Below are positions 38,601-48,380 of a stretch of 64,000 bases of DNA, piece after piece (positions within the stretch are counted from its first letter, which is position 1; each line of letters begins with the position of its first letter). The stretch comes from Hydractinia symbiolongicarpus (Eukaryota; Cnidaria; Hydrozoa; Anthoathecata; Hydractiniidae). Made by a program: the position numbers and the translations under genes. Location of the stretch: contig NC_079882.1 of NCBI RefSeq assembly GCF_029227915.1, positions 23,315,001 through 23,379,000 of the forward strand, written 5' to 3'. The notes under the pieces were generated by a model that saw only the letters and a list, made by a program, of their open reading frames with translations, did not search any database and was not told the origin of the DNA.

Positions 38601-39473
38601 AAAGGCCATCATCAGAATAATAATGTCAATATACTTTCTTTCGACGTCAATATTATTTTAACGTTAAAGTTTACATTAAAGAAAAACTTATAGGTGATGT
38701 TTTATAGACTTTATCAAAGAAAATTGTGAAGAATATAATCCACTTTGCAAAAGTCACATACAGACACACAGAAGCTCTGTAATATTATAGAATTAAAATA
38801 ATATAAACGGCCTGACACTTTCTAATGCCATTACTTACAGGGAACGATGTTGGGCTTATATTAGAGCTTAAAAAGTTGCTTAAAAAGTCTTTTTAAATTT
38901 TTTAAGATATTCACATTAAAGAATTTCAGATAGATTGAATTATGCTGCATAAATTTAAGCAATATTAAATTTTGACATTTTCTGTCATCAGTAATTTTAG
39001 AACTGTTAAGGAATGTGCATTTAAACTTTATCAATGCATAGATTTTATTAGGTAAATTGATAAAAATATTTTTTTGCCAAAACGACACTCATTTGCTTGT
39101 CCTAGGCCTCTTAAATTTTTTTTTGAATGACTAAATAACTTACAAAGTCAAATTGAGTGTTAAGTTGTATTGTAAATTTGTGTAAATTCATTGTAAATTC
39201 ATGTAAAACAGTTTTAAATTCATTCCTACATCATAAAATAAAAATATGATGAATCAGGTTTAACTTTAAATTACAGTACTAGTTTAAAATAACAGCTTTC
39301 ATGGTTTGCAAGATGTAAATTCTTACCATTTTTCTTCTGTTGATTTTGTGCAGATGCAGCAAATGTACGGGTGTATGCCGCTAAAAAAGAAAATTTTAAA
39401 ATTTTGAGAAATGAGTACTATTTGGGTTCCCTAAGATGCCATTCTCACGCATAGAGTTCTGAAAAGGTTTCAT
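32676..39473 (-). CDS. HADHB: HADHB, mitochondrial trifunctional enzyme beta subunit (3-ketoacyl-CoA thiolase)
   Basis: Final step of long-chain fatty-acid beta-oxidation: thiolysis of 3-ketoacyl-CoA, in complex with HADHA at the inner membrane. Nineteen exons, high to low: 39473-39449, 39380-39327, 37755-37695, 37256-37212, 37119-37088, 37012-36945, 36836-36749, 36458-36337, 35976-35911, 35830-35738, 35499-35452, 35244-35205, 35031-34910, 34765-34686, 34602-34555, 34464-34377, 34063-33989, 33628-33464, 32714-32676; 452 residues, all phases consistent. Catalytic residues are in place: nucleophile Cys115 in [10 protein letters not shown], His356 in HEAFA, His405 in [14 protein letters not shown] and Cys435 in ACAAGG. 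The presequence reads MKPFQNSM then AYTRTFAAS; exon 1 is only 25 coding bases and was chosen because its phase and GTGAGA donor fit. A transposon begins 116 bp upstream of the ATG. Confidence 0.94.
36178..36199. repeat. Perfect 22-bp palindrome
   Basis: TAATAGGTTTTAAAACCTATTA, no spacer, in the HADHB intron between exons 9 and 8. Confidence 0.9.
37756..39326 (-). other. HADHB intron 2 with dispersed repeats
   Basis: The largest HADHB intron (1.6 kb). It holds a diverged copy of hairpin repeat A near 38057-38115 (ACTAGTCGATAAATCCTGTGGA), an internal direct repeat (GATCAAGAAAATGTA at about 38198 and 38293), a poly-C run near 38451-38463, and repeat B at about 38409-38555. No coding exon was found between exons 2 and 3. 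Confidence 0.65.
38409..38555 (+). repeat. Dispersed repeat B, copy 1
   Basis: Shares an ordered series of words with 48033-48190: AAACTTACC(C/A)AA, CCCAGATGGTTCCCAGTTACCC versus CCTAGATGGTCCCTAGTTACCC, TTATTTGGCCT, CAGTG(C/T)AATGGCTTCAC. Same orientation in both places. Non-coding; class unknown. Confidence 0.6.
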
Positions 39474-40011
39474 ATGATATAATTTGCTTGATAAATACAT
39501 AGTTAATATACAATTCTGTGATACTTCGAAGGCTGTCTTTTTGTGCCAGAGTCAAGAAAATGAAAGCGCTGTTTTGCATTTCAGGAATAGACCATTTCGG
39601 AGATTATGCGTCATTATGAATTTGCGGAGCTCGGTGGTGCAAGTTGAACTTTGGACTTAACGTTTCTTCAGTCTTTTGCCTTACAGAATTGCTTGCGGCA
39701 GGGCAGTTTTGCTTTTTGTTATCTGTTTTTATCTTCGTGATACTAATTTTATGAAATATTTTTTGAAAAATACTTTTATTAGGGACTTATTTGTACTTAT
39801 AACTTCTTTTTGTACAAGGTAGCTCAATATAACCTAAAACGCTTTTTTTAGCTAAGTAGCTGGAGGTCCCCCCAAGTAGTTAGCTGCTGTAAGGCTATTA
39901 TTAGTAATAAAAGCTCGGTTAAAGGTAATTTCAATTTAGATATTTAAAATTGTGTAGCTGCTTTGTGTGTTATAAAGGTATTGGCATTGGATTTGGACTT
40001 GAACTTCAACT

Positions 40012-41437
40012 TTGTTTTTGGATTACTCTCTTGGACACGATTTTATTTTGAACATTACACTTAGCTACTTGATTTGGACTTTTCACAGTAATGTCAAATC
40101 AAGAAAAATTACGATGTACAAAATCCCAGTAGATCCTGTTAGACAAGCAGCTTGGATACACTGTGTCTCGAAAGGAAGGCACGACTTTCTAATTCCCCAA
40201 AACTTTCTTGTTTGTTCTAACCATTTTCCTGATGGTAAACCAACTAAAGAAAACCCTGATCCTGTTTTGTTTTTGACACCATCAATGAATGCACATGGTA
40301 CTCCAAAGACCACCCCCTAAAAAAGAATTTTTTTAAGTCCAGAGCCTAGCGAAGACAGCATGGACTTTCCAGACGAAGGATTTGGGGATGACGATACTCA
40401 AGCAATGTCATTAGATGTTGAAGAAAAGTATAAACATTCATATATGAACACAGAACATGAACTGTCTGGACCATTCCACTAACCTTTACTCAAAATACCT
40501 GAGAAAGTGATGTGTCAACATTTACTGGTTTGGAAAGTGTAAAAGTGTTTAGAGCTGTGTTTAGGATTGTTCAATCAAAAGCTGCCGTAATGACTTATTG
40601 GGATGGCAGTAAAAAAACTATGCGACTAAAAAAAAGACCGTCAAGTCTTGGTGATTCTGAAAGTTTATTTTCATCACCTGAATTTGATGTCAAAACTGGA
40701 CTGACAAGAAAATTATCTCTAGAAGAGGAGTTTTTACTAGTTTTAATAAGAATGAGGTTATATTTACTCATAGAAGATTTAGCCTTTTGTTTTAGTATTT
40801 CGGAAAAGTGTCCAAAATCATAATAACATGGGTAAAACTCTTGTCAAAGGAACTACAAAAATTAATTATCTGGCCAACCCGATACCAAGTTAGAGCAACC
40901 TTGCCTGATTGCTTTAAAAGGCTTTTCCCAAAAGTGCGAACAATTATTGATTGTAGCGAAATTTTTTTTGAGACTCCAAGTGCATTGGATGTGCAGGCTT
41001 GCCTTTGGAGCGATTATAAGCATCACTGCACAGTTAAATTTTTGGTTGCAATTACTCTTAATGGAGCAATATCATGGCTTTCTCCAGTTTATGGTGGTCG
41101 TACATCAGACATCTTTATTGTCAGAAATAGTGGATTTCTAGACATGCTTGAGCCTTATGATGATAATGGCAGATCAGGATTTAAAATTGAACAGACCTAG
41201 CGATGAAGCAGTGCACATTGGCAATCCCCCCTAGTGCAGCAAAAGGTTCACAAATGTTGTCAAGTGATGTAAAAGAGACATCTAATATTGCAAATGTGCG
41301 AATTTACATTGAACAGGCAATTAAAAGGATGATAGATTTCAGAATTTTAAAGACTCAACTTCCCCTTTTATAATTGCCAATAATGGATGACATACTAGTT
41401 GTTTGTGCAGCCTTATCAAATTTACACTCACCTCTAG
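40012..41437 (+). pseudogene. THAP-DDE transposase of the ISL2EU-like element, broken
   Basis: The N-terminal part shows a THAP zinc-finger tail (YKIPVDPVRQAAWIHCVSKG, FLVCSNHFPDGKP, PDPVLFLTPS). The later frame 40808-41200 has the DDE_4 core: IIDCSEIFFETPSALDVQA, then WSDYKHHCTVKFLVAITLNG and YGGRTSDIFI. Downstream, IANVRIYIEQAIKRMIDFRI supplies the terminal acidic motif. The frame is split by stops near 40318 and 41198 and by shifts, so it is a decayed transposase. Confidence 0.85.
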
Positions 41438-41472
41438 TTTCATAGGCTATGTTTGGAACGTTTGGGTCTGAT

Positions 41473-44070
41473 TTATATAGTTAAAACACCACATTTGCAG
41501 TGAAACCAAGCAGAGCACATGTCACATTGAATGCTGGTTAATTCTGAATCGCTGATTTTACGTTCTTCAAATAAAACATTCTCACATTTTGCGCAGAAAG
41601 TGACAGGTTTGAAACCCAGCAATGCTGGGCAAATATAAGCTTTGAAAAAAATATCTAAATTTATATTCACTTTTTCCCAGTGTTCATAATCAAAGTCAAT
41701 TTTTTCAATAAACAAGTCTTTTGTTGTCCATACAATAAAAAATGCTTGTCGTGTCTTTGCAATTGCCATCTAGGAAATGATTTGCGCATAGTATTTATGT
41801 GCTTGGTTTATTTTAACATTTCCATCTGGTGTCAGTGATAAAAAAGCACAGTTGGTCACACCATCAATAATCTTTTTATCTCTGACACTGTATGGACATT
41901 TTATTTCTAATGATGATTTACCATGGCACTTACATACCATAAAACCATCGGGTGAAGCAGCTATAAATGGTTTTTGTTGGTCAATTATTAAACCACTTTT
42001 ATCTGTTTTAAAACCTTCGTGTCTTGGAATTTGATCAGCATAAAATGCTTTTAATGCATCTTCTTCATGATCACGACCCCATTTCATAGCTGGTATTTCT
42101 CCAAGTTTTTTTTCCAACTTGTAAAATATTGGCAACTAATGGGGTTTTTTTTGGTTTAACATCACTTTTGCTACAACCCAAAGTGTTGACTTTTGTAAAT
42201 ATTTCATGATGTTTCGATGCTGTTAAGCATCCTTTTCTCATATCAAACCAGAGTGGAGTGTTAAACTGTTCTCTGGTATTATATTCAATATTTTTTATAG
42301 CTGGTTCGTTTATGTTTATATTTTCCATTAATATTTTTGTTAGTTCTTTTTCATTTGCATTGGGATTAGCAAGAAGTACTTTATTTGCCGCATTTTCAAT
42401 ATTTGCATCCTCAAAAGTTTTTTTTTTAAGTGTGGTTTTCTATAGATTTAAAAATAACTGCATCTTTCTTAATATTTGATAGTTCAGCTAAAAATGAGTT
42501 AAAGGTTTTTTCATCAGCTGTAATTCAAGGGTCAAATGTTTTCAAATGGTTCATTCTTATTTCTTCTCTGTTATTTTCTTTTTCCTTTTCATCAGTTTTT
42601 TTAACTTTTTTCTAACAATGAGATCTGTTATGCGTTTTGGCTCAATTACCTTTTTAGTGGATTTGTTCCACTCACATGCAATATCTGTACAAGCTGGTGA
42701 GCACCATCCTTTGTTATTTGCATATTCCATTTTATACAATGTAGCGATTATATGACTGCAGGCTTCATAAGCTCCTGCCATGCAAAAACACCAGGCTGTT
42801 AAAATGTTTGTATTTACTTTGTCAAAAGCTATCCACAGGTTTTTGTTTTCATTAACCCTTCCCGCCCCAGGCATTTTTTAACACATTATGTCCCTGATCC
42901 CAGGCGTTTTTAGCAAAAAAACACATTTTTCGTAACTTTTATAATATTAGTCTAAAATAAACCTTAACAACTAATTTAAAGCATATACTATGTTTAAAAT
43001 GCATGCAAGGTATTTCTATTTTTTTAAAAATGGCCATAAGCATTATCTAAGTCCCGGTTCGACTCCGGTAATAGACAATTCAGTAAGAATTGTAAGTATA
43101 TACAAGGAAAGTTGGCAATCCGTCTATTAGCCATGCTTAGATTGTGCTTATTGGACCACAACCTATGCTTAGTTAGTGCTTTAGACCAGCAAATAATAGG
43201 AATGTAAGAGGAACTTCTTATCAAATATATAAAACATAATTTTGAGATATATAAATCATAATGTATATACTAAAACGTTATCGGTTTCTCAGTTCTCTAT
43301 TCGGACATCATTTGAATATATTTACCAATGAAATCTTTATAATTATGATAAAGCATAAAACAAGGTTCCACACAGAGTGGAGTAAAGCATTTGTCACACT
43401 CATAAGATGATTCTCTTCCCGGTCGTTTTCTCTTAGGAGTATTATTCTAGTGTTAAAAAAAGTCGATCTTGTTAGTTTTAAAGATACCGGCCGGCCGTGA
43501 GATCCGTTCAAAGTGGTCCTAGTAAAATCCCGGACAGGTCCGGGATCGGGATTATTTTAGCGTAGCAATATCCCGGACTAGTCCAGGAACGGGACGGGAA
43601 GGGTTAATACTCTGTGGAGCTCTTACGTCACAATATACAAAGCAAACTCCTTTTCTTGATGTCATCTTGTACATGTTTATTGGACCTACAAAGCCACTAT
43701 CGAAAAAGGAATACACCTTTTGATCTTTGTATTTTCCAATATAGTCAGCATCAAAATCTTTTTTCTTTAAAATATATGAGAAAATATTACCGAGTGTTAC
43801 TAATGGCCATTTTGTTACGTCGTCAACCCATAGAACCTCTGACATGCTATTTGGATCCAGTATTTTAAACTCAGAAAGTTTCTTCGCGTACAAAATTTTT
43901 AAATTTTCTGTTGCTGCACTGTCGTTTGAATTATTGGCATATTAAGCAGAAAAAGCTCTGACGATTAACTCCACTTTTCTACCAACAGTACTCAGTCCAC
44001 GCACTGACAAGAAGTCTGTCAGCTGCCTTACACTAAGTTCTAAAAAATCCTCATATGTTGTAAGAGGCAT
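41473..44070 (-). pseudogene. SAP-SWIM-YqaJ nuclease-like protein of the same element, broken
   Basis: Read on the minus strand from an ATG near 44070: a SAP-like motif (LELSVRQLTDFLSVRGLS) followed by an in-frame stop near 43941; a central region 43893-43608; a SWIM zinc motif (WCFCMAGAYEACSHI) just inside 42874; a YqaJ/RecB-type nuclease region (NTREQFNTPLWF, ASPDGF, LEIKCP) at 42328-41770; and a C-terminal PHD-like cysteine cluster (CAKCENVL, CDMCSAWFHCKC) near 41590-41480. Besides the MITE insertion there are frameshifts around 42330-42560 and 42120. Accessory proteins of this make-up accompany ISL2EU-type transposases; the actual role is not known to me. Confidence 0.8.
42856..43603. mobile_element. 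piggyBac-type MITE nested in the ISL2EU-like element
   Basis: 748 bp flanked by TTAA on both sides (42852-42855 and 43604-43607). Inverted ends: left CCCTTCCCGCCCCAGG, right reverse complement CCCTTCCCGTCCCGTTCC. TTAA duplication with CCC-starting ends is the piggyBac signature. It has no transposase. Removing it with one TTAA restores a continuous minus-strand frame from the central region into the SWIM region, which shows it inserted after the host element. Confidence 0.85.
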
Positions 44071-45875
44071 AATTCGATGGTAAAAATATGTTTAAAGTTG
44101 AATAAATAATATTGCACTTTTTTAACTGCAGTCAAAAATAATTATAACACACACTCAGTATCACCTACGTCTTACACACGTGTATTTAATTGCTATATAT
44201 AATTTATCAATAGATAAAAAAATACGCTTAAATAGATGTTGTCTAGTTAGCTATAGACTTAGATAAGAAACATTCACAAGATAACAAAGATATAAACGTG
44301 CTAAGAGTGTATATAAAACTTGTTTTTTGTGTGTTTTAAGAGAATTTTCTACTGTGGCGTATAGGGTTCAAAGTTCAACTTGCACCACCAAGCTTTGAAA
44401 ATCCATAATGGCGCATAATCTTCGAAATGGTCTATAATTTGGGCTGGTTCTGGAATAATTTGGGCGAATTCAGGGAATAAAAAGTGAAAATTTTGTTCGA
44501 AAGTCACCTAAGTTGGCCCTAATATTAGGGTTTTTAGCGTGTCGGCACCCTTGTATGCTTCCCAAACTGGTTGAGGAAACTATACACAAGCACAGGGAGC
44601 TGTTGTATCATTTCTGATTTTCACCTTTATCATTTTTTTATCTACAGAAATATAACTAATTGTTATATGTTACTATCTCTATTTTCATTAACATGTCCGT
44701 ATGGGAGAACCAAAACACCCTTTAAACTCTATTTATCTATCCATAGTATTTTTCAGAGCAAATTTCTTTTTTAGGATTTTCCACCGACTGTCGTCAATAA
44801 TTTCAGACTTAAGTCTGATGAAGCAATGACTATTTTGTACCTGTAAGTCTTGAACCATATGTCCATCCAGTTTTACAAGCTTTTGTAGAAATCATGGCTT
44901 TTAATTGAGTGTCTTGCCTCTTGTTAAAATACCCTAGCTGATCTGAAGAAAATGGAGGTGAACTGTCGTCTGGACTTTGGACCCTTTTAGCAGTCTTGTG
45001 TTTTTAAAAGTATGGTCATACGACGTAAGCTTTGTTAATAAATTAACATTTATATATAAATATAGCGCGTGTGCCCATATACAATAAATGTTTTTTTCCC
45101 GAGGTCTACCAAGGTGGATAAATTTGCAAAATGGCTGCAGGCTGGAACATGTGACAAATATTCTATTTTCCCCAGCTTAGTTTGCTGTCCGGAACTATGT
45201 ATTTTTTATAACTGCATTTTTTTGCATTTTTAAGTATATTATATGGTTAAAATGATATTATATACATATTTTGTTTTGATACAGTCTATTTTTAATTGCT
45301 ACTTTCAGTTCGTTGGAGGAGCGCCAGAACTGATGCAATGTTGTGTGTAGCTAGCTTGTGCTTTGTTTTATAGCTATCTAGCTGTTTTTCTTTAAGTTTG
45401 GTTAAACATTGGTTTCTGATCATAGAAGAGGGTGGATAGGCCCTGGAAAATTGCAATTGAATCCACAGTATTTTGTTCTGTCCCAGCCAAGTTGGGTTTA
45501 CCCTACAAACATGTGTACTCTACATTGCTCTTTTTATCTACCATATAGATAAATGGATAGATAGATATTTATTTTTATTTCCAGGAGGGGCCATGGCTTC
45601 GATAGAGAGTCCTAGAGTATTCTTGCGGTCGGATTTCGTGTCATAATACTGGTTGAACCAATCATGGGCCAGTGTTCAGGTTAAGCAGCCATTATTAAAT
45701 GGGGTACAAATTCCGTAATCATAATGTTCTTGTGGTGAAACCTTCATAAATACAATACTGGATTTTTCAAGGAATTCTTTTTTTTAGTCAAATCTTTAGT
45801 ATGTTTTAAATACTGCTTAATTTTTGCCATTTTTCGACATTATAACGCCGTTTTACTTCTAAATTTTGTTTAATT

Positions 45876-46168
45876 AAGGTTGCTACTGTGAAGAGCAACG
45901 AAGGAGAACATTCCGACTGCAAGAATTTAATGCTCATTTCGAGCTACGTAGACCCATCTAATCTAAGGGCCCGCACTCTACTAGACGACTCCCGGCAACA
46001 TCCAACGGGCCACACTGTGTGCCATCTCCCCAACTTTCTCACATGGCTTGGGTTAACCCCAGGCTATGGTAACATTCACTCGCCCATGTTAAATCGCTGT
46101 CAAGAGGAATCGAACCCCGGTCTCCCCCACAGAGTACGAGAGATATAACCACTAATCTATGGCGCCAA
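45876..46168 (-). mobile_element. tRNA-derived SINE
   Basis: On the minus strand the 5' end is tRNA-like (GGCGCCATAGATTAGTGG). It has an A-box-like TAGATTAGTGG (46149-46159) and a perfect B box GGTTCGATTCC (46106-46116), the two internal RNA polymerase III promoter blocks. A body of about 220 bp unrelated to tRNA follows, to about 45876. Strong tRNA resemblance plus the body indicates a SINE rather than a tRNA gene. The open frame on the plus strand across it is fortuitous. Confidence 0.7.
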
Positions 46169-47406
46169 TCCAGGTTTTTTATGCTTCAATTTTGTTGGAG
46201 CCAATCTTGGCTGTAATATGTGTTCTAGTTTGGAGAATATTTAGAAAACGCATTGGTTACAATACAAAATGCAAACTAGAAAGAGGCATTTGATTGAACT
46301 TTGTTGCTTTAAAAAGCCAAAATTTTGCCTGACAAAACCCTGATATTTAAAGATTAATTCTGGCAGTACTGGACGGTACTGAGGTTACATATTGGGTGCA
46401 ACTTGACACTCGAAATATCACTTGTTTACTCGTCCCAGGCGTCCTATATTTCAGTCCAATGACCCAATAACCTTATATCTGCATCTTCGTTTGCAATAAA
46501 ATTTTCAAAATTTTATGTGTTAGATCCCGTATGTTTACTCGCAAAATTTGATTGCAAACCGACATGTAGATCCTAAGTTATAGGGTCATGATTAAAAAAA
46601 TTAAGAGGCCTGGAACAAGCAAACAAGTGTAATTTTGCTAAAAAAATTATACAGAAAAAGTAAAAAAAAGAAAGAAAGTTCATTTTATTGAAATCACGTT
46701 AGCCAGATCATAAATAAAACAAAAATTTTATACTTTCTAATATTTTGACAATATAAAAAATTTACAGGGTTTGAATTAAAATAAAAGTAAAGTAAAATCG
46801 GTTTCCAAAACTTTCGGCACTCTGTAACAAAGTAAACCACCATCTAGACGTGGCCTGGGAACATCGTAGATCAATTACCATTGGCTTGTTCATTAATAGC
46901 TACTTTATTTTGACAAGAACTTGTATTTTTTGTGACTTGCGAGCTTTACTTTCTCCTGCGATATTTAAACTTGTGAACCCTAAGCAAGAGAACTGAGCGT
47001 CTGAGCTAGCGTTTTAACTTTCTTGTCTCAGATAGCTGAAATAGGTTATTTTATGCAATCATTTATGACGAGCTGCGCTTGATAAATGAGGTTTTAATAA
47101 CAATTTCTTATAATAAAAACGGCTTTTCAGAAGCAAATGTTACAAAACTTGCTCACATATTTTTTTCACGTAGATATTAAAAATTAATCATTCCTTCTTT
47201 TTGTTTGTTGTGTTTTCATTTAATTCTCATGTTTTGTTTGATTATTTTATGCCGGAAGGAATAATAACCCGTTTCGCAAGCAAATTTCATTTTCTAAATC
47301 AAAACACAGATGGTGACTGCATTTAGCACTGGGTGGACCCCCAGATCTTCACCTGTATATAAGTAATGCTTATGCATCAGTAATGCATCGTTTGGCCACT
47401 CTATTA

Positions 47407-47870
47407 AGGAACTAAGCCTTGAAGAGAATAGCGACGAGAATATAGTAACAAATGATGACTTATTTAACAGATTATTTGACTAGAGTGATAGCAGAGATAA
47501 ATATTTATTGGGTTTTTCTGATGTTGGGGAAGAATTTGTTGAAGAAAATTCAACTGCTGCTGATGAAGTAGCACAGCCTAGTTCTAAGAAAGCTAGAAAG
47601 GAACCAGGTCCCTCTGGTTAGGACATGATGCAATGGAAATCTGGTGACAAGAAGTTACAGGAACTCCTCCGTTTGGCTGCAAATCCTGGAATAAATGGTA
47701 ATATTCCTGAGGATGCGACAAACTTTATTTTTACCAACTGTTTATTGCCAATGAATTATTTATGATATAACTAATGAAACTAAGCAGCATGATCATTTCT
47801 AGCAAATGCTGGTAATGATCTTCAGACCTGGCTAGATGGCCTCTAAATGGTATAGGTACTGAAAAAATGT
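47407..47870 (+). pseudogene. Decayed piggyBac-like transposase fragment
   Basis: A conceptual frame runs through several stops: an acidic N-terminal part (ELSLEENSDENIVTNDDLFN), then FSDVGEEFVEE and SSKKARKEPGPSG, then WKSGDKKLQELLRLAANPGI and ATNFIFTNCLLPMNYL. The order acidic leader, basic patch, then FF/TN-type motif resembles the start of PiggyBac-derived (PGBD) proteins. Stops near 47481, 47620 and 47763 make it a pseudogene. Family assignment is tentative. Confidence 0.5.
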
Positions 47871-48032
47871 CAAGATTCTTGGCATTGACTTATTACGTTG
47901 GTAATAGTCAAAAAATATTTAATAAAGACTTATTGGTCTGCAGACACAACTATTTATACTCAATTTCTAAGAATTGTCATGTCAAGAATGGAGTTTTCTT
48001 CATTGCTGCAACAATAAGGACTATCCAGCAAA

Positions 48033-48190
48033 GGGTGAAAACTTACCCAATTTAATCCTAGATGGTCCCTAGTTACCCACACAAGAGATGACACGGTTAT
48101 TTTCACCAATTTTTTATATATTTATATATTTACCCTTATATTTGGCCTTAACCTTAAAAGTGCACTGCAATGGCTTCACCAACTTTTATA
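48033..48190 (+). repeat. Dispersed repeat B, copy 2
   Basis: Partner of the copy at 38409-38555, same orientation: AAACTTACCCAATTTAATCC, CTAGATGGTCCCTAGTTACC, TTTGGCCTTAACC and GCACTGCAATGGCTTCACC. It ends about 190 bp before the PHB2 start codon. Confidence 0.6.
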
Positions 48191-48380
48191 ACATCATTGG
48201 CGTCATCTTTGTAATTACGTAATGTTTAAATAACCAATAAAACAAATAAATTCTTTAGGAGGAAAAAAAAAACCCTTTTAGAAAGTGAAATTTTTGGCCT
48301 GGTTTGGTATTTTCCAGTCACCAAGTATTTTTTTTTTTTAAATTTGCTATTGTCTTTTCCAGACAATAAATAACATTAGA

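Larger units (their letters stand above)
39589..44433. mobile_element. ISL2EU/Harbinger-like DNA transposon, 4.8 kb, degenerate
   Basis: Terminal inverted repeats of about 70 bp with mismatches: left AGACCATTTCGGAGATTATG onward, right the reverse complement with AGACCATTTCGAAGATTATG. They are flanked by the dinucleotide AT at 39587-39588 and 44434-44435, a likely target duplication. It encodes a THAP plus DDE transposase on plus and a SAP-SWIM-YqaJ protein on minus, arranged convergently. That two-protein content fits the ISL2EU group as I know it. Both reading frames have stops and frameshifts, and a MITE at 42856-43603 interrupts the minus-strand gene, so the copy is inactive. It lies between HADHB and PHB2. 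Confidence 0.85.
44436..48380. other. Repeat-rich spacer between the transposon and PHB2
   Basis: About 3.9 kb containing a tRNA-derived SINE (45876-46168), a decayed piggyBac-like transposase (47407-47870) and repeat B copy 2 (48033-48190). No host exon was recognised. The PHB2 promoter should lie in the last few hundred bases, but no TATA box was identified. The HADHB promoter lies outside, left of 39589. Confidence 0.65.

Noticed and set aside
41770-42135. YqaJ-like domain as evidence of a phage or viral insertion
   Set aside because: It sits inside an element with eukaryotic DDE transposon ends and a THAP transposase, which explains it better.
43040-43075. GGTTCGACTCCGG inside the nested MITE, resembling a tRNA T-arm
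   Set aside because: No flanking tRNA structure, and the MITE ends explain the segment.
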